The notes under the pieces were generated by a model, which saw only the letters and a program-made list of their open reading frames with translations, made no database searches and had not been told where the DNA came from. Of a stretch of DNA of 64,000 bases, positions 24,780 through 34,139 are shown piece after piece (within the stretch, counting starts at the first letter, position 1; the number at the start of each line of letters is the position of its first letter). The translations under genes were made by a program, and so were the position numbers. This DNA comes from an uncultured Opitutales bacterium. Lineage in GTDB: Bacteria > Verrucomicrobiota > Verrucomicrobiia > Opitutales > Intestinicryptomonadaceae. Location of the stretch: NCBI GenBank assembly GCA_934613645.1, contig CAKTTC010000001.1:231755-295754 (forward strand), in the 5' to 3' direction.

Positions 24780-25711
24780 TAGAGCTTGAACCTCCGAACG
24801 GGCAGGCGTCCCGATTTTTCCTTCAGCCAGCCGCGCAGGTCTTCGGGCACTTGCATTTCCTCCAAAAGCTCGTTGTAGGTGGGCGCGCGGGTTTTTACGC
24901 GGGATATGAGCGCATGGGTGTCGAGCGTCAAATCGACATCGCTTTCGCGCGAAAACGGCTCCACAAATTCGTCGGGATTCAGCCCGAAATGTTCGGCAAT
25001 GCGCCGCGCCATCTCGTAGCGGCTGATGGCGTCCGCGCCCGCGTAGTGGTAGATTCCGCTGAGCTTGGGGCGCTGCAAAATCTCCAAAATCAAATCAGCC
25101 AAAACCGACGCCGAAAGCGGGCATTTTATTTCGTTTACGGCGCATTTTGTTTTTTCGCCCGCAGCCCATGCGCGCAAGAGCTTTTCGTGGAGGGAACGGC
25201 GCGTTGTAAGGCTGTTGCCGCTTACGTGGCTCAGACGCAAAACGACTGTCGTGTGCGGCGAAATTTTGAGGACTTTCTTCTCCGCCAAAAGCTTTGTAGT
25301 TCCGTAGAGCGTGGAGGGCATGGGAACGTCGGTATTGACATACGGGGCGGCAGATCCGTCGAAAACCATATCGGTTGAAAGGTGCACGAACCGCGCGCCT
25401 ACATGGTGCGCCAAAACCGCCAGCTGTTCGGGCAATTCGGCGTTCATTTTGTTGGCGAGCTCGGGATTTTTATCGACATCTGCGGGGCTTGAAATTGCCG
25501 CGCAGTTGACGATTGCGTCGGGAAAAACGTCGAGGACAAGCCGCTGCAAAGCCGCGTTGTCGGTTAAATCGAGCGAAACGGCCTCGGTGTTTTCAAGGGG
25601 CGGAAGCGTTTTGCTACCGCACACTGCCACAACCTTGCAGCCAGCCGCAGAAGCCGCCTTTACAAAGTTGTAGCCCACAAGACCCGTTGCGCCCGTGCAA
25701 AGAATTGTCAT
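24779..25711 (-). CDS. RmlD-like SDR reductase (dTDP-4-dehydrorhamnose reductase family)
   Basis: A 310-residue extended SDR. NAD(P)-binding GATGLVG sits at 7-13, DLTDNAALQRLV and VNCAAISSPADVD follow, and the catalytic YGTTKLLAEK (YxxxK) is near 136. The RmlD_sub_bind pattern fits, but other rml genes are absent, so the substrate may differ from dTDP-4-keto-rhamnose. Related proteins include MAT2B-type and UDP-sugar reductases. It begins one base after the rhamnosidase stop and overlaps the next gene by one base, so it is part of that operon. Confidence 0.8.
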   Translation of the reverse strand: MTILCTGATGLVGYNFVKAASAAGCKVVAVCGSKTLPPLENTEAVSLDLTDNAALQRLVLDVFPDAIVNCAAISSPADVDKNPELANKMNAELPEQLAVLAHHVGARFVHLSTDMVFDGSAAPYVNTDVPMPSTLYGTTKLLAEKKVLKISPHTTVVLRLSHVSGNSLTTRRSLHEKLLRAWAAGEKTKCAVNEIKCPLSASVLADLILEILQRPKLSGIYHYAGADAISRYEMARRIAEHFGLNPDEFVEPFSRESDVDLTLDTHALISRVKTRAPTYNELLEEMQVPEDLRGWLKEKSGRLPVRRFKL

Positions 25712-25712
25712 A

Positions 25713-28466
25713 TTAGTATTTCGGTTTTGTTATTGTTATTTGATATTCGCCGCAGCCGAGTTTTTCGAGCCTGAGCGATTCGGGTTTTTCGCCGTTTATG
25801 CGGACTGAATCCGCGTTTTCGGCGGGAAATTCGACAGTCGCAGTGGCGTTCGGCGGAACGGTTATGTTCCACGACATTTCCCCGCGGGCAATCTTCCAAG
25901 ACGATTCCGCGCGCCCGTAGGGCGTTTCGTAGAAGACGTGCGCCGAGTTTATTTTTTGCGAAAGCTTGGGAGCGAAAATTATGTTTTTGTAGCCCGCGTT
26001 TTCGGGGTCGGGAGCGATTCCGCCGATGCTTCTATACATCCACTCGCCGACTGCGCCGTATGAATAGTGGTTGAACGAATTCATTGCCGCCGAGCCGAAA
26101 CCGTCCTTGTGCGAATAGCTGTTCCAACGCTCCCACATTGTGGTTGCGCCCTGTTTTATGGAATACAGCCAAGACGGATATTCCTCGTTCAGCAGCAGGC
26201 GCACGGCTATGTCGTGGCGTCCGAAGCGGCTTAGGACGCGGTTTAGAAGCGGGGTTCCCACGAAGCCCGTGTCCAGATACCAGTTGTCGGACTCCAGTTT
26301 TTCGACGAGTTTTTCGAACGATTTCCGCCGCAGGTTTTCGGGCAGAATGTCGAAGTCGAGCGCAAGCAGATAGCCCGTTTGCGTGTTTGTTGCAACCGTT
26401 CCGTCGGGCTTGACGAATTCCCGAACAAAGGCTCGGGAAATGTGCCCCGCAATTTCCGCGTATTCCGCGGCGTCGTCTTCCAAGCCCAAAATGCGCGATG
26501 TTTTTTCCATAATCTTGGCGCACTTGTAAAAATACGCCGTGCCGATTAGCGAATACGGCGTGTTGCCGCGCCAAAGGGAGGAATCGGAGCCGCGCGTGGT
26601 GGAGGGTTGCAGCCAGTCGCCGAATGCGTGCCGAACAACGCGGACAAAGTTCTCAGAATTTTTCAACACATACCTGACCCATGAAGTCATATGGAAGTGG
26701 TGCTGTTCGAGAATTTTTTTGTCGCCGTAGGCAAGATACATTTCCCACGGGCAGATTACCCCCGCGTCAGACCAAGCGGGCGAACCCGAGCCCCAGCCGC
26801 CGGGGGCTACGTGCGAAAAGCGGCTGTCGCGCTGGGCGTCGTCTACGTCGAACATCCATTTTTGGAAGAACGCGTCTACATTCATATTGAACGCGGCGGT
26901 CGGGGCGAAAACTTGGGCGTCGCCGAGCCAGCCCATTCGCTCGTCGCGCTGCGGGCAGTCGGTCGGGACGGAGAAATAGTTGGAACGCTGCCCCCAGACA
27001 ATGTTGCTTTGCAGGCGGTTTACAATGGGAATGCTGCAAACAAAGCCGCCCGAAATGGGCATATCGTTATACATAACCAGTGCCTGCGCCGAAACGTCGG
27101 CGGGCTTGGTGTCGGCGGGAAGCCCCGAAATTTCCAGATACCTGTAGCCGTGGTAGGTGAAGACGGGCACGAACGTTTCGGGCTTGTCGGAGGCGAACGT
27201 GTAGCGGTCGGTGCTCTCGGCGGTGCGGTAGTTTGCGGTGTAAAGTTCCCCGTTTTTCTGGAGCATTTCAGCGTAGCGGATAGTTGCCGTTGCGCCTTTT
27301 TTGCCCTTGAAGACTATTTTGGGCACACCCACCAAATTCTGCTCGAAGTCAAAGCGGAAAACGCCGTCGGAAATTTTCTGCGGCGCGGCGGAAACAATCT
27401 GTTTTACTACAATCGGCTGATTGCGGCGCGGCTGCAAATACGGCTCGCGAATATCGACGTCGCCCGCGGCGGCGGGCTTCCAAGAGGAGTCGTCGAAGTC
27501 GGCAAGCTGCCAGCCCGTCGGCTCGAGATTGGCGTCGAACGATTCACCGTCGTAGATGTCGGCGTAGAGGATTCCGCCGAAAGCAGCCTTCCAAGAGGAG
27601 TCGGTTGCGATCGTCCGCGAAGAGCCGTCTTCGAAAACAATCTCAAGCTGCGCCAAAAATTCCGGCTTCTGCGAGTAGAATGAGTTCCTGTCGCGATACT
27701 GTATTCTGCCCGAATACCAGCCGTCGGCGATTATCGCGCAAACGGCGTTGTTGCCCGATTTAAGCATTTTCGAGACATCGTATGTGTTGGTTTGAATGCG
27801 TTTTTTGTAGTCTGTCCAGCCCGTTCCCCAGAAGTCGTTGCCGACTTTTTTGCCGTTTATCGACGCCTGAAAAATGCCCTTTGAGGCGACATACAGGCGC
27901 GCCGACTTCACGCTTTTGCCCGCGGGAATCTCGAACGTTTTGCGCAGGTAGGTGGGCGGAACGCCCCTGCGGATTCCGTCGATGAATTTCAGCACTTTCG
28001 CCCAGCGGTGCTTGTAAAGCTCGCGGCGCGGCTCGGGCGAGAAAATCCACTTGCCCTTCCAGTCGGAGTTTTTCAGAAGCCCCGCCTCGTAGGTTGCGTA
28101 TTCCGACCAGTCGCTTTCCGCGCCGTTTTCGTCCCAAAACTTCACGCGCCACGAAACCTTTTGGCGCGAAGCCGTTTCCTTGAGCGGGTTTTCAACCCTC
28201 GCCGACGCGTCGGAGACAACCTTGCCCGTATCGGCAACAATCTTTCCGCCGCTTAGCACTTGGATTCTGTAGGCGGTCTGCGCCGCGCCCTTGCGGAAGG
28301 GAATTTTCCACGAAAGCGAATTGTCCTCCAAACTGAACCCCACGGGATTTACAAAATCTGGCCCAATGCGCAGGTCGAACGCGCGCGGCGCGCCGACTTT
28401 GTTCCCCCAGCACCCCGCCAAAAACGAGGCGAGAACCGACACCAATATTGCGGATATTTTTTTCAT
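25713..28466 (-). CDS. α-L-rhamnosidase, GH78, lipoprotein
   Basis: A 917-residue exported enzyme releasing terminal α-L-rhamnose. MKKISAILVSVLASFLAGC is a lipoprotein signal with lipobox LAGC (Cys19), suggesting surface or periplasmic anchoring. Domains in order: fibronectin-like N-domain (about 25-140), Bac_rhamnosid_N jelly roll (GWTDYKKRIQTNTYDVS), a β-domain, and the (α/α)6 catalytic barrel (about 480-820) with the diagnostic CPQRDERMGWLGD acidic motif, then TMWERWNSY and a C-terminal β-domain. The start at 28466 is chosen for the signal peptide. First gene of the four-gene sugar operon. Confidence 0.94.
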   Translation of the reverse strand: MKKISAILVSVLASFLAGCWGNKVGAPRAFDLRIGPDFVNPVGFSLEDNSLSWKIPFRKGAAQTAYRIQVLSGGKIVADTGKVVSDASARVENPLKETASRQKVSWRVKFWDENGAESDWSEYATYEAGLLKNSDWKGKWIFSPEPRRELYKHRWAKVLKFIDGIRRGVPPTYLRKTFEIPAGKSVKSARLYVASKGIFQASINGKKVGNDFWGTGWTDYKKRIQTNTYDVSKMLKSGNNAVCAIIADGWYSGRIQYRDRNSFYSQKPEFLAQLEIVFEDGSSRTIATDSSWKAAFGGILYADIYDGESFDANLEPTGWQLADFDDSSWKPAAAGDVDIREPYLQPRRNQPIVVKQIVSAAPQKISDGVFRFDFEQNLVGVPKIVFKGKKGATATIRYAEMLQKNGELYTANYRTAESTDRYTFASDKPETFVPVFTYHGYRYLEISGLPADTKPADVSAQALVMYNDMPISGGFVCSIPIVNRLQSNIVWGQRSNYFSVPTDCPQRDERMGWLGDAQVFAPTAAFNMNVDAFFQKWMFDVDDAQRDSRFSHVAPGGWGSGSPAWSDAGVICPWEMYLAYGDKKILEQHHFHMTSWVRYVLKNSENFVRVVRHAFGDWLQPSTTRGSDSSLWRGNTPYSLIGTAYFYKCAKIMEKTSRILGLEDDAAEYAEIAGHISRAFVREFVKPDGTVATNTQTGYLLALDFDILPENLRRKSFEKLVEKLESDNWYLDTGFVGTPLLNRVLSRFGRHDIAVRLLLNEEYPSWLYSIKQGATTMWERWNSYSHKDGFGSAAMNSFNHYSYGAVGEWMYRSIGGIAPDPENAGYKNIIFAPKLSQKINSAHVFYETPYGRAESSWKIARGEMSWNITVPPNATATVEFPAENADSVRINGEKPESLRLEKLGCGEYQITITKPKY

Positions 28467-28585
28467 TGAAAATCTTTCTAAACGGGGGCGCGGGGTTGTC
28501 AAATATAATAACCCGAACAAAAGAAATATCAGGCTTGCAAAAACGCCCGAAACTGATAGCGTGTTTTCCCGAATAAATAATAAAA

Positions 28586-29671
28586 ATGAAAGACTCGGTA
28601 AAAGAACAGATAAAAGGACTCCCCGTATACGAAACGGGCAAGCCCATTGAATACGTTGCGCGCGAATTCGGGCTTGATCCCGACGGCATTCTCAAATTGG
28701 CTTCGAACGAAAACCCGCTGGGGGCTTCGCCCAAAGCCGTGGAGGCGGTAAGAAACAGCCTCGGGCACCTCAATCTCTACCCCGACGGCGGCTGCTACGA
28801 GCTTCGCCAAAAAGTCGCCAAGTTCAGAAACGTCAACCCCGACCAGCTCGTTTTCGGGAACGGGTCGAACGAGCTTCTCGAGTTTGTGGCGCAGTGCTAC
28901 GTAGGCGAAGGCGACGAAACCGTTTTCGGCGCGCAGTCTTTCATAGTCTACAAGCTGGCTACGATTTTCGCGGGCGGCAAGTGCGTCAGCGTGCCGATGC
29001 CCAATCTGAAATACGACCTCGATATGCTGCGCGACGCCGTTAGCGACAAAACCAAAGTCGTGTTTATGACAAACCCGAACAACCCCACAGGCTGCGTGCT
29101 CAAGCAGGACGAAATCGTCAACTTCGTAAAGTCGCTGCCCGAACAGGTGCTCTTCTGCTTCGACGAAGCCTACGCGGAATTCGAAGACAAGGAAGTAGAC
29201 CTGCGCCCGCTGATAGCCGAGGGCAGAAACGTTATCTGCCTGAGAACGTTCTCGAAAATCTACGGATTGGCGGGGCTGCGCGTGGGCTACTCATACTCAA
29301 ACTCCACAATAGCGGGCTATCTCAACCGCGCAAGAGAGCCGTTCAACGTCAACTCGCTTGCACAGGTTGCGGCAATGGCCGCGCTCGACGACGTTGAATT
29401 TGTGGAAAAGAGCCGCCGCGTCAACAAGGAGGGCAGAAAGCAATACGAAAAGGCGTTCCAAGAAATGGGCTTGGAATACTTCTCCGAAGGCGGAAACTTC
29501 ATTATGGTGAAGGTGTCCGACGCCCCCGCAAAATTCGTGCAAATGCAAAAGCGCGGCGTGATTGTGCGCCCGAACGTCGGCTACGGACTGCCCGACTGGC
29601 TCAGAATAACAATCGGCACGCCCGAGCAGAACGCAAGGTGCATTGAGGAACTCGGCAGGACGCTGAAATAG
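28586..29671 (+). CDS. hisC: Histidinol-phosphate aminotransferase
   Basis: A 361-residue PLP-dependent class I/II aminotransferase converting imidazole-acetol phosphate to histidinol phosphate. LASNENPLGASPKAVEA near 37-53, NPNNPTGCVL near 157, DEAYAEF near 184 and the PLP lysine in FSKIYGLAGLRVGY near 215. Length is typical. It starts a plus-strand unit and ends one base before the CNNM gene. No other his genes are in the window; broad-specificity aromatic aminotransferase activity is possible. Confidence 0.92.
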   Translation: MKDSVKEQIKGLPVYETGKPIEYVAREFGLDPDGILKLASNENPLGASPKAVEAVRNSLGHLNLYPDGGCYELRQKVAKFRNVNPDQLVFGNGSNELLEFVAQCYVGEGDETVFGAQSFIVYKLATIFAGGKCVSVPMPNLKYDLDMLRDAVSDKTKVVFMTNPNNPTGCVLKQDEIVNFVKSLPEQVLFCFDEAYAEFEDKEVDLRPLIAEGRNVICLRTFSKIYGLAGLRVGYSYSNSTIAGYLNRAREPFNVNSLAQVAAMAALDDVEFVEKSRRVNKEGRKQYEKAFQEMGLEYFSEGGNFIMVKVSDAPAKFVQMQKRGVIVRPNVGYGLPDWLRITIGTPEQNARCIEELGRTLK

Positions 29672-29672
29672 A

Positions 29673-30986
29673 ATGGGAAACTCGGTCTATGTGAATGTCG
29701 CGTTGGCGACGGCGGGCATTGTTGCCGCCGCCGCGGCAAGCGGCTTTCTGACTATGTTTTCGTTCGCGGTGGCGTCGTATAAATACGCGTGGGCAACGAA
29801 GTCGCCGAAAAATTCGGGCATTGACGCCACGGCAAAACGCCTGCTGTATTCGTCGGGAAAAATAGCTTCGATAGTGTTCTTGGCGAAACGCTTTGCGCTG
29901 CTGGTGTCGCTGGCGTGCTTGTTCTGCATATTTTCGGCGTGTGCCGACGCGTTCGAAAACGGCGGCGCAAAAGCCGCGGCGCAGGCCGCCGCGTTCGTTC
30001 CCGTGGGCGCGGTGTTTTTGTGGCTTCAATACGCAATGCTTGAAATGACCGCCATAAAAGTCGGCAAAAACTGCGCGGAGGCGGTGCTTGGAAAGTATTC
30101 GCGCGCGTTCTATTCAATCTATATTCTGATGCTGCCGCTTTACTACCTTTCGAAGTGGGTAAACGGAAAAATATCGAAGCGGTTGAAGTTCAAAAAACAG
30201 GTGGAATTCGAAAGCATAGACATTGAGCTTATGCTCTCGGCCAAAGACAACGAAGGCGGCGCAATTTCGCCCTACGCGGGCAAAATTGTCCGCAACGCAG
30301 TCCGCCTGCGCGAGTTCGACGTAAGCGACGTTATGCTTCCCAGAAGCAAGGTTGACTACATCGACTTGGACAGCACCGCCGAAGAGAACCTCGAGCTTGT
30401 AAAGCACACGCGCCGCACGCGCTACCCAATCTGCAAAGGCAACCTCGACGACTGTTTCGGCTTCGTGCACATCAAAGACATTTTCGGCGGAAACGTCGCG
30501 CCCGAAAACATCGACTTCATGAAAATACGCCGCGATACAATGCGGTTGCGCGAAAGCGAAAACCTTGAATCGGCTCTGGCAAAAATGCTCAAATACCGCC
30601 TGCAACTTGCGATTGTTGAGGACGAATTCGGCGGAGTCATAGGCGTGCTCACGCTCGACAACGCCCTTTCGGAGCTTGTCGGGCAAATCAGGGACGAATT
30701 TTCCGACGCCTCGCAGGAATCGGTCTGCAGGGTCGGCAAAAACAAATACAGAATAATGGGGTTTGCTAACCTCCGCAAAGTGGAGGATTTCCTCGACGTG
30801 GATTTCGACTCCGACGAAGTTTCCACTTTCGGCGGGCTTATAACCTACAAACTCGGACGCTTCCCCGACAAGGGCGAGCGCGTCCATTTTCCCGAACAGC
30901 ACATGTGCGCCACAATAACGAAAGTCGACGCACGCGCGGTGGTGGAATGCGAAGTTTCAACGGAAGAAAAAGAAGACAACGAATAA
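29673..30986 (+). CDS. CNNM/CorC-type membrane protein with CBS domains
   Basis: A 437-residue inner-membrane protein. The N-terminal CNNM domain has about four hydrophobic segments (6-30, 70-90, 105-130, 150-165). It is followed by a basic linker, two CBS domains (about 225-350) with VMLPRSKVDYIDLD and RYPICKGNLDDCFGFVHIKD, and a C-terminal CorC_HlyC domain. The family is linked to Mg2+/Co2+ efflux and is often misnamed hemolysin. It lies between hisC and acnA, separated by one and eleven bases. Confidence 0.9.
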   Translation: MGNSVYVNVALATAGIVAAAAASGFLTMFSFAVASYKYAWATKSPKNSGIDATAKRLLYSSGKIASIVFLAKRFALLVSLACLFCIFSACADAFENGGAKAAAQAAAFVPVGAVFLWLQYAMLEMTAIKVGKNCAEAVLGKYSRAFYSIYILMLPLYYLSKWVNGKISKRLKFKKQVEFESIDIELMLSAKDNEGGAISPYAGKIVRNAVRLREFDVSDVMLPRSKVDYIDLDSTAEENLELVKHTRRTRYPICKGNLDDCFGFVHIKDIFGGNVAPENIDFMKIRRDTMRLRESENLESALAKMLKYRLQLAIVEDEFGGVIGVLTLDNALSELVGQIRDEFSDASQESVCRVGKNKYRIMGFANLRKVEDFLDVDFDSDEVSTFGGLITYKLGRFPDKGERVHFPEQHMCATITKVDARAVVECEVSTEEKEDNE

Positions 30987-30997
30987 CCATAACGACA

Positions 30998-33658
30998 ATG
31001 AATAAACTGGCTCTTGAAAAATTCACTTCTAAAAACAGCGGCAAAACGGGCTACATCTACAGCCTCAAAGCCCTGAAAAAAATGGGGTTTGACATAGACC
31101 GCCTGCCCGTGAGCATAAAAATAGTGCTCGAAAGCGTGTTGCGCAACTGCGACGGCCAAAGGGCTACCGAAGTCGACGTAAAGCGTCTGGCGGCGTGGAG
31201 CGCGGAAAAACCCGAAGACTACGAAGTCCCGTTCGTGGTATCGCGCATAGTTTTGCAGGACTTCACGGGAGTTCCGCTTTTGGTCGATTTGGCGGCAATG
31301 CGCGACGCCGCCGCAAAACAGGGTAAAGACCCGTCTTCGGTAGAACCGCTCGTTCCCGTCGACTTGGTTGTTGACCACTCCGTCCAGATGGACTACGCGG
31401 GCACGCCCGACGCCTACCGCAAAAACCTCGACAAGGAGTTCGACCGCAACAAGGAACGCTACGAATTTTTGAAATGGGGGCAGCAGGCATTTAAAACGTT
31501 CTCGGTTGTTCCCCCGTCCACGGGCATAATCCATCAGGTGAATATGGAATACCTCGCGCGCGTGGTCTTTGAAAGCAAGGCGGAAGACGGCTCGGCGTTG
31601 TTCTACCCCGACACGCTCGTGGGAACCGACTCCCACACGACAATGATTAACGGGCTCGGCGTTGTGGGCTGGGGCGTCGGCGGAATAGAGGCCGAAGCGG
31701 GAATGCTCGGGCAGCCCGTCTACTTCAAAGTGCCCGAAGTTGTGGGCGTGCACGTTTCGGGCAAGGTCGAAGAGGGCGTTACGGCGACCGACATCGCCCT
31801 GCACGTTACAAAAATGCTGCGCGAAGAAAAAGTCGTGGGCAAGTTCGTGGAATTTTTCGGCGAAGGTGCGCGCGGGTTGTCGCTTGCCGACAGAACGACA
31901 ATCGCGAATATGGCTCCCGAATACGGCGCGACAATGGGCTACTTCCCCGTGGACGAAACCACGCTTGAATACCTCCGCCTGACGGGGCGCGACGAAAAGC
32001 AGATTGCCCTCGCCAAAGACTACTACACCGAACAGGGCATCTTCGGCATTCCGCTCAAGGGAGAATGCGACTACACCAAAACGCTGGAACTCGACCTCGG
32101 CACAGTCAAGCCCTGCATAGCAGGTCCGAAACGCCCGCAGGATAAAATAGAGCTTGCCGACGTAAAAAGCACGTTCGAAAAACTCGCCGCCGAGACCTCC
32201 AAAAACGGGGGCGCAACCGCGAAAACGTCGAAAGGCGAACTCCGCGACGGAAGCGTGCTTATTGCCGCAATAACAAGCTGCACAAATACGTCGAACCCCT
32301 CCGTTATGGTGGCGGCGGGTCTTGTCGCCAAAAAGGCGGCGGCGTTGGGAATCAAACCGCCCGCGTATGTAAAAACAACAATCGCCCCCGGTTCGCGCGT
32401 TGTAAGCGACTATCTCGAAGCGGCGGGGCTGCAAAAATGCCTCGACGAAATCGGCTTCAACCTCGCGGGCTACGGCTGCGCAACCTGCATAGGCAACTCG
32501 GGCCCGATTGACGCCGAAATCACCGACGCCGTCAAGAAGAACGACCTGCTCTGCGCAAGCGTTCTTTCGGGCAACAGAAATTTCGAGGCGCGCGTCCACG
32601 CGCTGCTTAAAGCAAACTATTTGATGAGCCCGCCGCTCGTGGTGGCGTTCGCCCTCGCGGGAAGAGTCGACATCGACTTCGACAGAGAGCCGCTCGGCAA
32701 GACCGCCGACGGCAGGGACGTGTTCCTCGCCGACGTTTGGCCGTCTTCGAAGGAAGTGGCGGAAACTGTCGCGCAGTGCGTCAAAAGCGAAATGTTCAAA
32801 AACCGCTACGGCAACATAGAAGGCCCCGAACGCTGGAGGGAGATAAAAAGCTCCACGGGCAGCCTCTATAAGTGGAATCCCGACAGCACATACATTCAGA
32901 ATCCGCCGTTCTTCGACGACTTCTCCATGTCCGCGCCCGAAACCGCGCCGCTTTCCAACCTGCGCGCGCTCGCAATTTTGGGCGATTCCGTAACGACCGA
33001 CCACATCTCCCCCGCAGGCTCTATCCTGCCCGATGGCCCGGCGGGCAAATACCTGCGCGAAAAGGGCGTGGAAGTAAAAGACTTCAACTCATACGGCTCG
33101 CGCAGAGGCAACGACAAAGTTATGACGCGCGGAACGTTCGCAAACGTCAGAATCAAGAACCTCATGGCAAACGGCGCGGAGGGCGGCTGGACGAAAATCG
33201 ACGGCAAGGGCGAAAACGTCGCAATCTTCGACGCCAGCCAAGAATACCGCAAGCGCGGCGAAGGCCTGATTGTCTTCGGCGGCAAAGACTACGGTATGGG
33301 CTCTTCGCGCGACTGGGCTGCAAAGGGCACTGCCCTGCTGGGCGTGCGCGCGGTCGTGGCGAAATCCTACGAGAGAATCCACAGAAGCAACCTCATCGGA
33401 ATGGGCGTTCTGCCCTTCGAGTTCACAAACAGCGAAGACGCCCAGACGCTCGGGCTTACGGGAACGGAAACTTTTACGATAGAAGGTTTGGAAAACGGCG
33501 TAGCCCCCGCAAAAGAGGCGGTTCTTGCTATAAAGTCCGAAGACGGCTCGGTCAAACGCGCCAAGCTGCTGCTTAGAATAGACACTCCCATAGAGGTGGA
33601 ATATTACAAGCAGCGCGGAATACTGCCGTTCGTGCTCAAGAAAATCCTCGAAAAATAG
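30998..33658 (+). CDS. acnA: Aconitate hydratase A
   Basis: An 886-residue TCA-cycle [4Fe-4S] enzyme isomerising citrate and isocitrate. Cluster cysteines are seen in ITSCTNTSNPS and in GYGCATCIGNSG. Substrate-binding landmarks include GTDSHTTMINGLG and the C-terminal GSSRDWAAKG swivel motif. Length matches AcnA/IRP1. The start at 30998 (MNKLALEKF) is chosen over in-frame codons at 30905 that fall inside the CNNM gene. It precedes the STAS gene by three bases. Confidence 0.97.
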   Translation: MNKLALEKFTSKNSGKTGYIYSLKALKKMGFDIDRLPVSIKIVLESVLRNCDGQRATEVDVKRLAAWSAEKPEDYEVPFVVSRIVLQDFTGVPLLVDLAAMRDAAAKQGKDPSSVEPLVPVDLVVDHSVQMDYAGTPDAYRKNLDKEFDRNKERYEFLKWGQQAFKTFSVVPPSTGIIHQVNMEYLARVVFESKAEDGSALFYPDTLVGTDSHTTMINGLGVVGWGVGGIEAEAGMLGQPVYFKVPEVVGVHVSGKVEEGVTATDIALHVTKMLREEKVVGKFVEFFGEGARGLSLADRTTIANMAPEYGATMGYFPVDETTLEYLRLTGRDEKQIALAKDYYTEQGIFGIPLKGECDYTKTLELDLGTVKPCIAGPKRPQDKIELADVKSTFEKLAAETSKNGGATAKTSKGELRDGSVLIAAITSCTNTSNPSVMVAAGLVAKKAAALGIKPPAYVKTTIAPGSRVVSDYLEAAGLQKCLDEIGFNLAGYGCATCIGNSGPIDAEITDAVKKNDLLCASVLSGNRNFEARVHALLKANYLMSPPLVVAFALAGRVDIDFDREPLGKTADGRDVFLADVWPSSKEVAETVAQCVKSEMFKNRYGNIEGPERWREIKSSTGSLYKWNPDSTYIQNPPFFDDFSMSAPETAPLSNLRALAILGDSVTTDHISPAGSILPDGPAGKYLREKGVEVKDFNSYGSRRGNDKVMTRGTFANVRIKNLMANGAEGGWTKIDGKGENVAIFDASQEYRKRGEGLIVFGGKDYGMGSSRDWAAKGTALLGVRAVVAKSYERIHRSNLIGMGVLPFEFTNSEDAQTLGLTGTETFTIEGLENGVAPAKEAVLAIKSEDGSVKRAKLLLRIDTPIEVEYYKQRGILPFVLKKILEK

Positions 33659-33661
33659 AGA

Positions 33662-34135
33662 ATGGGAAACGACATTCAATACCTCGTGCATATTGAAGAC
33701 GACCGCGCCTTTCTGACGGTAATCGGCAAGGCGGGCTATCTGAACTGTATGCACGCGGGCGAGTTTTTCAAGACTGTCGCCGAAAAGGGCTGCAAACATC
33801 TGGTTATCGACCTCAAACAGTGCACCGGCATGGACAGCACGTTTTTGGGGGCGATAACGGGCGTTGCGCTGAAACTCCGCAAAAACGGCGGAGAGGTCTC
33901 GCTGCTGAACCTCAACGAACGCAACGCGCAGGTGGTTGAAAACCTCGGCATAGACAGAATCGTCAAAATCGGCACGTCGGAATGCGGACACGGCGAAGAC
34001 ACCGAAATAGCAAACGGCGGCGTTTCGTCGGAGTCGATTCTCGCCGCGCACGAAAACCTCGTCGAAGCCGACTCGGAAAACCTCAAAAAATTCAAGGACG
34101 TAATATCGTTTTTGCGAAAGGAAACAGGCAAATAG
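33662..34135 (+). CDS. STAS-domain anti-σ factor antagonist-like protein
   Basis: A 157-residue protein. The STAS domain (about 5-110) has HLVIDLKQCTGMDSTFLGAITG, where Ser59 in MDST is the position phosphorylated in SpoIIAA/RsbV-type antagonists. A C-terminal extension of about 45 residues (SSESILAAHENLVEADSENL) is extra relative to the usual 100-110 residues. It lies four bases before a PP2C phosphatase, the classical partner that removes that phosphate. The cognate anti-σ kinase and σ factor are not in the window. Confidence 0.9.
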   Translation: MGNDIQYLVHIEDDRAFLTVIGKAGYLNCMHAGEFFKTVAEKGCKHLVIDLKQCTGMDSTFLGAITGVALKLRKNGGEVSLLNLNERNAQVVENLGIDRIVKIGTSECGHGEDTEIANGGVSSESILAAHENLVEADSENLKKFKDVISFLRKETGK

Positions 34136-34139
34136 GCGT

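Noticed and set aside
30845..33004. A 719-codon open frame antisense to acnA
   Set aside because: Cys/Arg/Phe-rich composition with no domain; it arises from the biased codon use of acnA, whose own frame is a full aconitase.
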